A stretch of DNA of 19,257 nt from Gammaproteobacteria bacterium (GCA_030429685.1 JAUIEY010000012.1:1-19257); one strand, 5' to 3'. Positions 6,806 to 15,607 are shown, counted from the stretch's first letter. A program made the numbers and translations. Notes: generated by a model not told the origin, from the letters alone.

Positions 6806-6833
6806 TTGACGCACAGCAGCCATTATGTAAATA
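6806..6833 (+). promoter_or_regulatory. Candidate promoter for the pilG-chpC operon
   Basis: TTGACG at 6806-6811 matches the -35 consensus at 5 of 6 positions. An AT-rich TAAATA at 6828-6833 follows after 16 bases and is a weak -10 match (3 of 6). A start near 6840 would leave about 37 bases before the GTG start of pilG at 6877, but only about 10 before the alternative ATG at 6850, which favours the GTG. The weak -10 suggests activator dependence or a different true site. Confidence 0.35.
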
Positions 6834-6876
6834 ACCCGGCGGGATTGCCATGCCCGCGGCACGGACGGAGGCGCGT

Positions 6877-7278
6877 GTGACAGACCATTCGGCACCTGAT
6901 TTGCAGGGCCTGAAGATCCTGGTGATCGACGACAGCAAGACCATCCGTCGAACCGCTGAAACATTGCTGGCCAAAGAAGGTTGCACGGTATTCACGGCCA
7001 CTGACGGCTTTGACGCTTTGTCAAAAATCGCCGATCACAACCCCGACGTTATTTTTGTCGACATCATGATGCCGCGTCTGGATGGTTATCAGACCTGTTC
7101 GCTGATCAAGCACAACGAAAATTTTCGGGATACCCCGGTCATCATGTTGTCCAGCAAGGACGGCCTGTTTGACCGCGCGCGCGGCCGGATAGTCGGTTCT
7201 GAGCAGTATCTGACCAAACCCTTTACGCGCGATGAGTTGCTCGGCGCAATCGCCGAGCAGGTCTCGCGGGCGGTGTGA
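6877..7278 (+). CDS. pilG: Twitching motility response regulator PilG (CheY-like)
   Basis: Single-domain receiver of 133 residues from this start; P. aeruginosa PilG has 135. In the Pil-Chp pathway PilG is phosphorylated by ChpA and promotes pilus extension, and it is also linked to cAMP control. The acidic pocket is Asp18-Asp19 (LVIDDSKT), the phospho-acceptor is Asp62 (FVDIMMPRLDGYQ), and the conserved Lys is 114 (YLTKPF). The DSKTIRRTAETLL and MLSSKDGLFD stretches are almost diagnostic for PilG. I chose the GTG at 6877 because GGAGG at 6867-6871 lies five bases upstream and the resulting N-terminus matches family length. The in-frame ATG at 6850 would add nine residues and lacks a comparable ribosome-binding site. 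First gene of the chemosensory operon. Confidence 0.94.
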   Translation: MTDHSAPDLQGLKILVIDDSKTIRRTAETLLAKEGCTVFTATDGFDALSKIADHNPDVIFVDIMMPRLDGYQTCSLIKHNENFRDTPVIMLSSKDGLFDRARGRIVGSEQYLTKPFTRDELLGAIAEQVSRAV

Positions 7279-7285
7279 CAAGGCC

Positions 7286-7651
7286 ATGGCTCTGGTGTTG
7301 ATAGTTGACGATTCGCCGACCGAACAGCACGTCTTTTGCAAGGCGCTGGAACGGCGCGGTTACGACACCGTGGTGGCCAGCGACGGCGAAGAGGCAATTG
7401 CCACAGCCGAGCAGGTACGGCCCGAAGTGATCGTCATGGATGTGGTCATGCCCGGCATGAACGGCTTCCAGGCGACCCGCAAGCTGACCCGCAATCCGGC
7501 AACCCGAGGTATTCCCATTGTTATCGTCAGCGGCAAAGGCCAGGAAACCGACCGTATCTGGGGCCTGCGGCAGGGCGCCGCGCAATACCTGGTAAAACCG
7601 GTGCGTGAAGATCAACTCGCTGCTGCCGTAGAGGCGGCGTTGGGCGCATGA
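7286..7651 (+). CDS. pilH: Twitching motility response regulator PilH (CheY-like)
   Basis: A 121-residue single receiver domain, the same length as P. aeruginosa PilH. PilH is the second ChpA output and is thought to act in retraction or as a phosphate sink opposing PilG. The acidic pair is Asp8-Asp9 (LIVDDSPTEQ), the phosphorylation site is Asp52 (VMDVVMPGMNGFQATRKL), and the conserved Lys is 104 (YLVKPV). The DSPTE and GQETDRIWGLRQGA motifs are characteristic. I used the ATG at 7286, seven bases after the pilG stop. An upstream in-frame codon at 7232 would add 18 residues overlapping pilG with no homology support. A weak AAGG precedes the start, so coupling to pilG is likely. The stop overlaps pilI as ATGA. 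Confidence 0.95.
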   Translation: MALVLIVDDSPTEQHVFCKALERRGYDTVVASDGEEAIATAEQVRPEVIVMDVVMPGMNGFQATRKLTRNPATRGIPIVIVSGKGQETDRIWGLRQGAAQYLVKPVREDQLAAAVEAALGA

Positions 7652-8217
7652 GTGACACCGGCCGCCAATCCCTGCGCGAATTGCGCGACAGTCCGTTTGC
7701 GCTGTTACAGGAACTGGAAAAACGCAGTCGGCTGGCGCTGGCCGGCGCTGCCGCTGGTGATACCGACGCCGAGGAGTGGGTGGGCATTGGTTGTCTGCTT
7801 GGCAGCGAACGGTTTCTGGTAGCGCGCAACGATGTGCGCGAAGTGATGATGATGCCCGCAACGGTTACCCGGGTGCCGGGTACGCGCGAATGGGTTGCCG
7901 GTCTGGCGAACCTGCGCGGCCAGTTGCTGCCGGTGTTTGATCTGCGCGCTTTTCTGGGTGCCGGCAGCAGTCGCGCGGCGCGCTCGGCCCGGGTGCTGGT
8001 GGCAAACAGTCCGGAAATGCCGGTCGGTATTATCGTCGACGAAGTGTTCGGTTTCCGGCGGTTTCTGAGTTCCGAATTCAGCGCTGATATACCGGATACC
8101 GAATTGCGGTGCGAACGTTACCTTGACGGTGCCTGCGTGCGCGGCGAGGAAGTCTGGCCGGTATTCAGTTTGCAAAAACTGATCGCCGCCGGCGAATTTC
8201 AGAAAGCAGCGGCCTGA
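7648..8217 (+). CDS. pilI: CheW-like adaptor PilI
   Basis: A 189-residue CheW-domain scaffold that couples the receptor PilJ to the kinase ChpA in the Pil-Chp array; P. aeruginosa PilI has about 178 residues. The PilI-typical N-terminus RDSPFALLQELEKRSR is followed by the CheW fold: GIGCLLGSERFLVARNDVRE, the hallmark VAGLANLRGQLLPVFDLRAF, and MPVGIIVDEVFGFRRF. The start ATG shares bases with the pilH stop (ATGA), with a GAGGCGG element inside pilH at suitable distance. It is followed by 41 bases without a gene before pilJ. No receiver or extra domain is fused. A second CheW protein (ChpC) is encoded at the operon's far end. Confidence 0.94.
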   Translation: MSDTGRQSLRELRDSPFALLQELEKRSRLALAGAAAGDTDAEEWVGIGCLLGSERFLVARNDVREVMMMPATVTRVPGTREWVAGLANLRGQLLPVFDLRAFLGAGSSRAARSARVLVANSPEMPVGIIVDEVFGFRRFLSSEFSADIPDTELRCERYLDGACVRGEEVWPVFSLQKLIAAGEFQKAAA

Positions 8218-8258
8218 GGGCGGCGCCGCGCGGTGAGGATTGGGGAGACGACTGACTG

Positions 8259-10325
8259 ATGGCAGTGGCAAGTAAAGACGGGCGTTACATGCCGGTGCTG
8301 GCAGTGTTGCTGCTGGTAACGCTGGGGATTACGGCGTGGTGGCTCTACGGGCTCAGCTTCGGTCCGGCCGGCAAGCCGGCCGCGGTTGAAACCCTGCTCA
8401 ACGCGCAGGCAGCCAACCTGCAGGCCGGCAAGGCGCTGGCCGGCGACGACAATGCTTATGCAGCGCTGCGCAATACCGCTGCGGCACTGAAGACCATTAC
8501 CACAACCGGTCTGAGCAACAGCCAGCGCGCCAGTCTGGGCGAAGTGCGCAAGGCGGTGCAGACCCTGCTTGACGGTCAGGGCGACGTGCGCGCGGTGCGC
8601 GATGCGCTGCAACGTATTCGCCAGCTCGAACCCAAATTCGCCGATGCGGTGTACGCGCTGCAGGGTGAATTATCGATTCAGCGCCAGCCCGCCGTGATCG
8701 CCCATCTGGAGCGCCTGCGGCTGCTCGGTGAAGCCGTGCGGCTGGCGGGTGAAGGCCTCGCCTCCGGCGATGCGGAGCTGCACAGCCGGTTGCTGGATGC
8801 GGAAATGGAGTTACAGCAAATCGTGCGCGGTTTGCGCGCCGGTGACCCGCAACTTGGCCTCACGGCGCTTACCGGTGACGGCACTGATCAGGCACTTGCC
8901 AGTTTGTCGCGGCGTGCCGAGCAACTGGGTGCCGCGGTAGCGGACGGGCTGCGCAGTTCTGATTTGCTGGCCGGCGTGCGCGAAGCGCAACTGACGCTCG
9001 ACAAACTGGTGCTGGCCATGGAGGCCGACCGGCTGGTGTTCGGCAACCCGGCCGTTGCTCCCGGCCTGGATGCGGAATACCAGCGCCTGTTTGCCCTGCT
9101 CGGCGCGGCGGCTTTCATGGTGCTGGTTATGCTGGCGCTGTGGTTCCGGGCCTCCGGACATCGCCAGCAAACTGCGCGGCTGGCGCGCCAGACCGAAAGC
9201 GATCAGCAGGCTATTCTGCGCTTGCTGGATGAGCTCAGCAGCCTGGCCGACGGCGACCTCACGGTGCAGGCAACGGTCGGTGAGGATGTCACCGGTGCCA
9301 TTGCCGACTCCATCAACTTTGCCGTCGAGGCGCTGCGCGAACTGGTTGAGACTATTAACAAAGGTGCGATTCTGGTGGAGGATGCCACCAAGCAGACCGA
9401 GGCCAGTGCGCAGGCGCTGGCGCAGGCCAGTGATGCACAGTCGCGCCAGATCAAGGAAGCCAGTGAGGCCATTCAGCAAATGGCCGCCTCCATTGACGAG
9501 GTTTCCGGCAACGCCGAACGGTCGGCCGACGTCGCCCGGCATTCGGTGGATATTGCCCACAAGGGTGGCGATGCGGTGCGCCGCACCATCGAGGGCATGA
9601 ACACCATTCGCGAAACCATCCAGGAAACATCCAAACGCATCAAGCGGCTGGGTGAAAGTTCGCAGGAAATCGGCGATATCGTCGAACTCATTAATGATAT
9701 TGCCGACCAGACCAACATTCTTGCCCTCAATGCCTCTATCCAGGCTTCCACGGCGGGTGAAGCGGGTCGCGGCTTTGCGGTTGTTGCCGACGAAGTGCAG
9801 CGGCTGGCGGAACGGTCCGCCAATGCCACCAAGCAAATCGAAGTGCTGGTGAGCACCATTCAGTCGGATACCAACGAAGCTGTGGTGTCCATGGAGCGCA
9901 GTACCACTGACGTAGTGGGCGGTGCATTGCTGGCCGAGAATGCCGGTGCCGCGCTGGAAGAAATTGAACAGGTATCCAATCAGATCGCGATGCTGGTGCA
10001 GAACATTTCCAGCTCGGCCCGCGAGCAGACCGATGCTGCCCGCAAGGTGCTGGAAAGTGCCGAACGACTGGAGAGCATCAGCACCGAGACGGATTCAAGT
10101 GCCGCCACCACCACCCGGTTCATCAGTCAGCTGTCGTCACTGGCATCGCAGTTGCGTGAGTCAGTGTCCGGGTTCGTGCTGCCCGCTGATCAGTACCACG
10201 GCGGCACCGCCGCAGGTAGTGCTGACGCGTCGCCGTCCGGTGCAGCGGACGGCGGCTCTGCCGATGAGGCAGCCGCAGCGGTGGCGGATGCTGACAAGGT
10301 GCTGGCCAAAGAACAGACGGCCTGA
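8259..10325 (+). CDS. pilJ: Type IV pilus methyl-accepting chemotaxis protein PilJ
   Basis: A 688-residue inner-membrane chemoreceptor, near the 682 of P. aeruginosa PilJ. TM1 lies at about residues 11-31, a periplasmic sensory region of about 240 residues is rich in helices, TM2 lies at about 278-297, and a HAMP-like segment (LADGDLTVQA, GAIADSINFAVEALREL) leads to a long cytoplasmic coiled coil. The signalling tip near 478-510 reads DIADQTNILALNASIQ then AGEAGRGFAVVADEVQRLAE, characteristic of PilJ (ASIQ rather than AAIE). PilJ senses surface or pilus state and controls ChpA. The C-terminal ~50 residues are low-complexity, Ala/Asp/Ser-rich, without a visible CheR/CheB-binding pentapeptide. 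GGGGAG lies 11 bases before the ATG. chpA follows 20 bases later, so there is no room for the methyltransferase pilK that sits here in P. aeruginosa. Confidence 0.95.
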   Translation: MAVASKDGRYMPVLAVLLLVTLGITAWWLYGLSFGPAGKPAAVETLLNAQAANLQAGKALAGDDNAYAALRNTAAALKTITTTGLSNSQRASLGEVRKAVQTLLDGQGDVRAVRDALQRIRQLEPKFADAVYALQGELSIQRQPAVIAHLERLRLLGEAVRLAGEGLASGDAELHSRLLDAEMELQQIVRGLRAGDPQLGLTALTGDGTDQALASLSRRAEQLGAAVADGLRSSDLLAGVREAQLTLDKLVLAMEADRLVFGNPAVAPGLDAEYQRLFALLGAAAFMVLVMLALWFRASGHRQQTARLARQTESDQQAILRLLDELSSLADGDLTVQATVGEDVTGAIADSINFAVEALRELVETINKGAILVEDATKQTEASAQALAQASDAQSRQIKEASEAIQQMAASIDEVSGNAERSADVARHSVDIAHKGGDAVRRTIEGMNTIRETIQETSKRIKRLGESSQEIGDIVELINDIADQTNILALNASIQASTAGEAGRGFAVVADEVQRLAERSANATKQIEVLVSTIQSDTNEAVVSMERSTTDVVGGALLAENAGAALEEIEQVSNQIAMLVQNISSSAREQTDAARKVLESAERLESISTETDSSAATTTRFISQLSSLASQLRESVSGFVLPADQYHGGTAAGSADASPSGAADGGSADEAAAAVADADKVLAKEQTA

Positions 10326-10345
10326 GCGCTGGAGTTTTAGCCTGA

Positions 10346-13300
10346 ATGAACATGTCGGCGCGATCAGAATCTTTCCATGCGGTAGGCGAGCAGATAGCCG
10401 CCACGTTAAATGACGCGCATCTCGTACTGGAAAGTTTTGCCGAAGGCGAAAGCAATCTCCGCGAGCTGAAAAAATGTGCCGATCTGCTGCACAGTGTGCG
10501 TGGCGCTCTGAACGTGGCGGCGATATACGGCGCCGGCTTGCTGGCCGAGGAAATGGAGGCAACCTGCCGCTTCCTGCAGGAAGGTGACAAGTCGGGTGGT
10601 GCGCTGGACGAAGGTGTCGAAGCGCTGAGCCGGGCGATGGTGCAACTGCCGGCCTACGTGGAACGCATCATGGAAGGCGGTCGCGACATACCGCTGGTGA
10701 TGCTGCCGCTGCTAAATGATTTGCGTGCCGCACGCGGCAAACCGCTGCTGTCGGAAAGCACGCTGATGTTGCTGAATGGCACACCCGCTGAACCGGACGG
10801 TGCCCCGGCGCCGGTCGGCAGTGGCGAGGATATCAGTGCCGAGTTGGGCAAACTGCGGCCGCGCTTTCAACTCGGGCTGCTCGGCTGGATCAAGGGTGAT
10901 GACCCGGAAAGTAACCTGCAGCGCATGATGACGGTTGCCGGACGGCTGGAGCAGACCGCCGGCAGCAAACAGTTGCACCGACTCTGGTGGGTGGTAGGCG
11001 GTGTGCTTGAAGCGCTCGCCGACGGCGGCCTGGAGCCAGGCATCGCCCTCAAACGCCTGCTCGGCCAGGCTGACCGCGAAATCAAGCGCCTGCAGCAGCA
11101 GGGAGCGGCAGGCTACGCTGACCAGCCGCCCACTGCACTGGTTAACAATCTGCTTTCTTACGTGGCGCGTGCCACCGGTTCCGGACCGCGGGTCACCGCC
11201 ATCAAGGCGGCTTTTCATCTCGATGACCTGGCGCCGGCAGACGAGCAGGTTGACCAGCTGCGGGAGAGTCTTGCCGCGCCAAGTCCGCGGTTGATGAAAA
11301 CCGTGGCCGATGCCATCCGTGAGGACCTGACCTGCGCCAAGGATGTGCTCGATATTTATGTGCGCACCGGCATGGAGGATGCCACTGAACTTGAGGAGCA
11401 GGTTGGGCTGCTGCGCAAGATTGCTGACACGCTCGGTGTGCTCGGACTTGGCGGCCTGCGTGAGACGGTAGCCCGGCATAGTGACAAACTTGCTGCGCTT
11501 GTTGCTGCCGACGAACCGGACGGGCAGTCCGGGCTGGTCGAACTGGCAGCGGCGTTGCTGGCAGTCGAAGACGCGCTGGAAACCGAGCTGGTGGGGCTGG
11601 TTCGGGCAAATGCCGACGCTGGCGATGCGGCACCGGTGGATGCCGATTACCTCGCCGTTACCGGTGCGGTGTTGCGTGAGTGCAAGGTGAACCTGGCGCA
11701 CATCAAGGAAACAATCAGTGATGTGCTGGAGCGTCCCGATGAGCGCCGCGGTCTGGATGCATTGCCCGAGCAACTGCGCGGGGTCAGTGCCGGCCTAACC
11801 ATGCTGGAACTGCCGCGGGCGGTGACCGTGCTGGACCGAATCGGCGCTGCCATCACCAGCAACCTGCACAGTGCAGCTGGCGGCAAGGACCCGGGCCGAC
11901 TGAACCGGCTCGCCGATGCCATCGTCAGCCTTGAGTACTACATGGAAACGCTGCAGGCCGGCCGCAAGGAACCGGTCTACATGCTGGAAAATGCCGAACG
12001 CAGCCTGGCGGTGCTCGAGGATCAGGCTGACGTGGCTGTGCCGGAAGTCCCGGCGGAGAAGCCGGAGCCAACCCCCGCAGCCGAGCCGCAGGCTTACGAA
12101 AAGACCCGCGTTATCCAGATGCCGGTTATGCAGCCGGCAGATGCGCAGGAGCAGCCCGATCTGGAGCTGCTGGAAATATTCATCGAGGAAGCGCGCGAGG
12201 AAATCGAGGCGATCAATCGGCATTTCCCGGTCTGGGCTGCCGACACCGCTGACGAAGAGGCGCTGATCACTATCCGCCGTTCCTATCACACGCTGAAGGG
12301 CAGCGGCAGGATGGTCGGGGCGCAGCTGTTTGGCGAATATGCGTGGTCGATTGAAAATTTACTCAACAAAGTTATCAGCCAGACCGTTGCAACCGGACCC
12401 GAGCTGCTGGCATTCCTGACGGATGCGGTTGCGGCAACGCCCCAGCTGCTGGAACAACTGGAGGCCGGCGCCGAACCGGAAGCCGATATCGCGGCACTGG
12501 CTGAAATTGCCAGACAGTTTGCCGAAGGGGATATTCCCGCGACTTACGCCGGGCGCGCTGCGGCCACAGCGGCCGGCGAGGCTGCCGAAACTGCCGTTGC
12601 TGCAGAAGCCGGGTCTGAACCGGCGGGTATCGATCCGGTATTGCTCGGTGTGCTGGAGCGCGAAACCGCCGGACACCTGGCAACCATCCGCGAACACCTG
12701 CGCGTCAGCGCCGCGGAAGGTGCGGTCGTGGATGCAGCCATGCATCACGCCTGCCACACCCTGCACGGCAGCCTGACCATGGCGGAAGTCGCCGGCGCGG
12801 AAGGCCTGACCGATGCCCTGAACCAGTTTGTCGAGCAATTGTTCCGCCACCATCAGGCACTCGACCCGGCGCAACGGGAGTTTTGTTCCGCGGCGGCTGA
12901 CGCCATCGAGCTGCATATAGTCGCATTGCAGGATGATGCAGTGAGCGTTCCCGATACGGCCGATCTGGAAGCCCGGCTGCAGGCACTGGCTGTGGATATC
13001 GCCGCGGAAGAAGTGGCGGAAGAGGCGGAAGAAACTCCGGCGACAGCCGATACCACCGGCGAATTCGATGCCGAAATTGCTGCCATTTTCTGTGAGGAGG
13101 CTGCCGAGATTCTGGAAGCTGCGGATGAAGCTCTGCAGGTGCTTACCGATAATTCCGGTGCAGTGGATGCGCTGGCTGATCTGCAGCGACACCTGCATAC
13201 GCTCAAAGGCGGCGCGCGCATGGCCGGCATTCCGACCATGGGCGACTTGAGTCACGAACTTGAGACGCTGCTGATACGCATTAATGCCGGCAGCAGCGGT

Positions 13301-15604
13301 TTTGACAGTGACATGCAGGAGTTGCTGCAGCTGAGTATTGATGAGCTGCATCGCATGCGCGAACGGGTACTGGAGGGAGCGCTGGTGCCGGCGGATAGCG
13401 AATTGCTGGGGCGCATAGCTATTGCCTCGCAGGCAACCCTGGTAACGCCGCTGGGCGGATTTGATCCGGGTGTCGAGGCACCGGCAGCCGCTGCGGAGGT
13501 CGGCGAAGAATCAATCGAGCAAGAACCTCCCGAGCAGCAGCCCGCTGCAGAAGAACCAATTGAGGCAGAGCCCGCCGCGGACGAGGCACTGTCAGACCAG
13601 CCGCCCGGTGACGATGCGCCGCTGCAAATTCCCGAACCCGAAGAACTCGGTGCGCTGGCGCAGGATCTCATCAGCGGCAAGGCGCCGGAACGACCGCAGC
13701 CATTGCCTGACGCACTTGCCCCGGCGGCTGCCGCAGTGCCGGAGGCTGCGCAGCGCAAGGAAATGGCGCGCGTTGATTCGGCAATGCTGGAAGACCTGCT
13801 CAACAATGCCGGCGAAATCAGTATTTCGCATTCACGGCTCAAGCAGCAGGTGAGTTCGATTCAGTTCAACCTTGATGAGCTCGGTCAGACCGTGCAGCGT
13901 CTGCAGCAACAGTTGCGCTTGCTGGAAATGGAAACCGAAGCCCAGATTCTCTTCAAGCACCAGAGTGAAGCCAGCGACGCCGATGCGGATTTCGATCCGC
14001 TCGAGCTGGACCGCTATTCCACCATCCAGCAGTTGTCGCGGGGGCTGGGTGAAACCGCCAGCGACGTCAGCAGTCTGAAAGACCTGCTGCAGAATATCGC
14101 ATCTGACACAGAGACCATTCTGTCGCAGCAGCAACGCATCACATCCGAACTGCAGGACACACTGATGCGCACGCGCATGGTGCCCTTCGAGCAGCATGTA
14201 CCGCGTCTGCAGCGGCTGGTGCGCCAGCAGGCGCAGGAAAGCGGCAAGCAGGTCGAGCTGGAAGTGCGCGGCAGCAGTGGAGAGCTGGATCGCCAGGTTA
14301 TGGAGCGCATGCTGGCGCCGTTCGAACACATGCTGCGCAATGCGGTTATTCACGGCATTGAAGCGCCGGACCAGCGCAAGGCCGCCGGCAAACCGGAAAC
14401 GGCCACGATTGTCATTGCATTCCGGCGCGAAGGCTCGCACGTGCTTATTGATGTTGCCGACGACGGTGCCGGTGTCGATCTCGAGTCCGTCAGGGCCAAG
14501 GCACTGGCCAACGATGTCATACGCGAAGGGCAGGAACTCAGTGAGGAAGAACTGGCGCAGTTAATCCTGCAGTCCGGCCTGTCGACCGCAGACAAGCTGA
14601 CCCAGTCGGCCGGCCGCGGCATCGGCATGGACGTCGTGGTCAACGAAATTGGCAAACTGGGCGGCACGCTGGGGATAAAAACCGCGGCCGGCAAGGGTTG
14701 TACTTTTACGGTGCGGCTGCCCTATACGCTGGCTATTACCCAGGCCTTTGTGGTGCGCGCCGGCGCCGAGAGTTTTGCCCTGCCACTGCCTACCGTTGAA
14801 GGGGTGGTGCGAATTTCCCGTGCTGAATACGAAGCACGCATGGCAGAGGATGACCCGGCAGTGGAATACGGCGGGCGACGTTACCGTCTGCGGCATCTGG
14901 GACTTTACCTCGGCCTGGGTCCGGCGCGGATTGCGGCGGAACAGGAGAACGTATCCATCATTCTGGTTGCCGCCGGTGAGAACTCCACTGCTCTGATCAC
15001 CGACGACACTGCCGATGCCCGCGAGATAGTTATCAAGCCGGTCGGGCCGCAGCTGGCCGGCATTCGCGGTATTGCGGGCGCTACCATACTGGGCGACGGG
15101 CGCATTGTGGTGATTCTGGATGCCGCTGCTATCGTGCGCATGCCCGTGCCGGATTTCGATCCGGAAGAACTGCTGCGCGAAGAAGAAGAAAATCTGCCGC
15201 CGCTGGCGCTGGTGGTGGACGATTCGATCACCATGCGCCGGGTTACACAGCGCCTGCTGGAGCGCAATGGCATGCGGGTGCTGACAGCCAAGGACGGTAT
15301 CGAGGCATTGGACCTGTTGCAGGATCACCAGCCGCGCATTGTGCTGCTGGACGTGGAGATGCCGCGCATGGACGGCTATGAATTTGCCGGTCGCGTGCGA
15401 TCCAACCCCGCTACTGCTGACCTGCCCATCATTATGGTGACATCCCGTTCGGGTGAAAAACATCGCGCCCGCGCCATTGAGCTGGGTGTGAATGACTATC
15501 TCGGCAAACCTTATCAGGAGCACGAGATGCTGGAAGCCATCGGTAAACTGCTCGGCGACACGCCGGCGACTGCCGCGGCCGAACCCGAGAGCGCGGTGGA
15601 TTAG
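10346..15604 (+). CDS. chpA: ChpA hybrid CheA-type histidine kinase with tandem HPt-like modules and a receiver
   Basis: A 1752-residue kinase at the core of the Pil-Chp array; P. aeruginosa ChpA is larger, about 2478. The N-terminal ~1000 residues read as successive helical HPt-like modules. The first four lack the canonical H-x-x-K-G: HSVRG (His49), HRLWW (His211), a RKIADTLG segment, and EQLRG. The last three are H-T-L-K-G at His648, H-T-L-H-G at His804 and H-T-L-K-G at His951. An acidic Glu/Pro/Ala-rich linker (~1040-1130) precedes a dimerisation coiled coil starting near Met1140. The ATPase domain has an N box at Asn1332, DDGAG at 1372-1376 and GRGIGMD at 1423-1429. A CheW-like domain spans ~1475-1600. 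The terminal receiver has Asp1625-Asp1626, phospho-acceptor Asp1669 and Lys1721. GGAG lies 11 bases before the ATG. chpC begins 3 bases after the stop, with no chpB. Confidence 0.95.
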   Translation: MNMSARSESFHAVGEQIAATLNDAHLVLESFAEGESNLRELKKCADLLHSVRGALNVAAIYGAGLLAEEMEATCRFLQEGDKSGGALDEGVEALSRAMVQLPAYVERIMEGGRDIPLVMLPLLNDLRAARGKPLLSESTLMLLNGTPAEPDGAPAPVGSGEDISAELGKLRPRFQLGLLGWIKGDDPESNLQRMMTVAGRLEQTAGSKQLHRLWWVVGGVLEALADGGLEPGIALKRLLGQADREIKRLQQQGAAGYADQPPTALVNNLLSYVARATGSGPRVTAIKAAFHLDDLAPADEQVDQLRESLAAPSPRLMKTVADAIREDLTCAKDVLDIYVRTGMEDATELEEQVGLLRKIADTLGVLGLGGLRETVARHSDKLAALVAADEPDGQSGLVELAAALLAVEDALETELVGLVRANADAGDAAPVDADYLAVTGAVLRECKVNLAHIKETISDVLERPDERRGLDALPEQLRGVSAGLTMLELPRAVTVLDRIGAAITSNLHSAAGGKDPGRLNRLADAIVSLEYYMETLQAGRKEPVYMLENAERSLAVLEDQADVAVPEVPAEKPEPTPAAEPQAYEKTRVIQMPVMQPADAQEQPDLELLEIFIEEAREEIEAINRHFPVWAADTADEEALITIRRSYHTLKGSGRMVGAQLFGEYAWSIENLLNKVISQTVATGPELLAFLTDAVAATPQLLEQLEAGAEPEADIAALAEIARQFAEGDIPATYAGRAAATAAGEAAETAVAAEAGSEPAGIDPVLLGVLERETAGHLATIREHLRVSAAEGAVVDAAMHHACHTLHGSLTMAEVAGAEGLTDALNQFVEQLFRHHQALDPAQREFCSAAADAIELHIVALQDDAVSVPDTADLEARLQALAVDIAAEEVAEEAEETPATADTTGEFDAEIAAIFCEEAAEILEAADEALQVLTDNSGAVDALADLQRHLHTLKGGARMAGIPTMGDLSHELETLLIRINAGSSGFDSDMQELLQLSIDELHRMRERVLEGALVPADSELLGRIAIASQATLVTPLGGFDPGVEAPAAAAEVGEESIEQEPPEQQPAAEEPIEAEPAADEALSDQPPGDDAPLQIPEPEELGALAQDLISGKAPERPQPLPDALAPAAAAVPEAAQRKEMARVDSAMLEDLLNNAGEISISHSRLKQQVSSIQFNLDELGQTVQRLQQQLRLLEMETEAQILFKHQSEASDADADFDPLELDRYSTIQQLSRGLGETASDVSSLKDLLQNIASDTETILSQQQRITSELQDTLMRTRMVPFEQHVPRLQRLVRQQAQESGKQVELEVRGSSGELDRQVMERMLAPFEHMLRNAVIHGIEAPDQRKAAGKPETATIVIAFRREGSHVLIDVADDGAGVDLESVRAKALANDVIREGQELSEEELAQLILQSGLSTADKLTQSAGRGIGMDVVVNEIGKLGGTLGIKTAAGKGCTFTVRLPYTLAITQAFVVRAGAESFALPLPTVEGVVRISRAEYEARMAEDDPAVEYGGRRYRLRHLGLYLGLGPARIAAEQENVSIILVAAGENSTALITDDTADAREIVIKPVGPQLAGIRGIAGATILGDGRIVVILDAAAIVRMPVPDFDPEELLREEEENLPPLALVVDDSITMRRVTQRLLERNGMRVLTAKDGIEALDLLQDHQPRIVLLDVEMPRMDGYEFAGRVRSNPATADLPIIMVTSRSGEKHRARAIELGVNDYLGKPYQEHEMLEAIGKLLGDTPATAAAEPESAVD

Positions 15605-15607
15605 CCG

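Noticed and set aside
8363..8382. GC-rich inverted repeat (GGCCGGC-AA-GCCGGCC) near the start of pilJ
   Set aside because: It lies inside the codons for a Gly/Pro/Ala/Lys stretch just after TM1, the GGC/GCC words recur throughout this GC-rich region, and there is no T-tract, so a terminator or regulatory role is unsupported.
8811..9836. A 341-codon minus-strand open frame inside pilJ
   Set aside because: It is the shadow of the repetitive Ala/Gln/Glu coiled coil of PilJ; no start signal or homology is visible.
12359..13351. A 330-codon minus-strand open frame inside chpA
   Set aside because: High-GC codon bias in chpA keeps antisense frames open. The predicted protein is rich in Cys, Arg, Gln and His with no domain, while the sense strand gives clear HPt modules.
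14561..15523. A 320-codon minus-strand open frame inside the chpA kinase, CheW and receiver region
   Set aside because: The sense frame encodes the ATPase, CheW and receiver motifs; the antisense product is compositionally odd and has no support.
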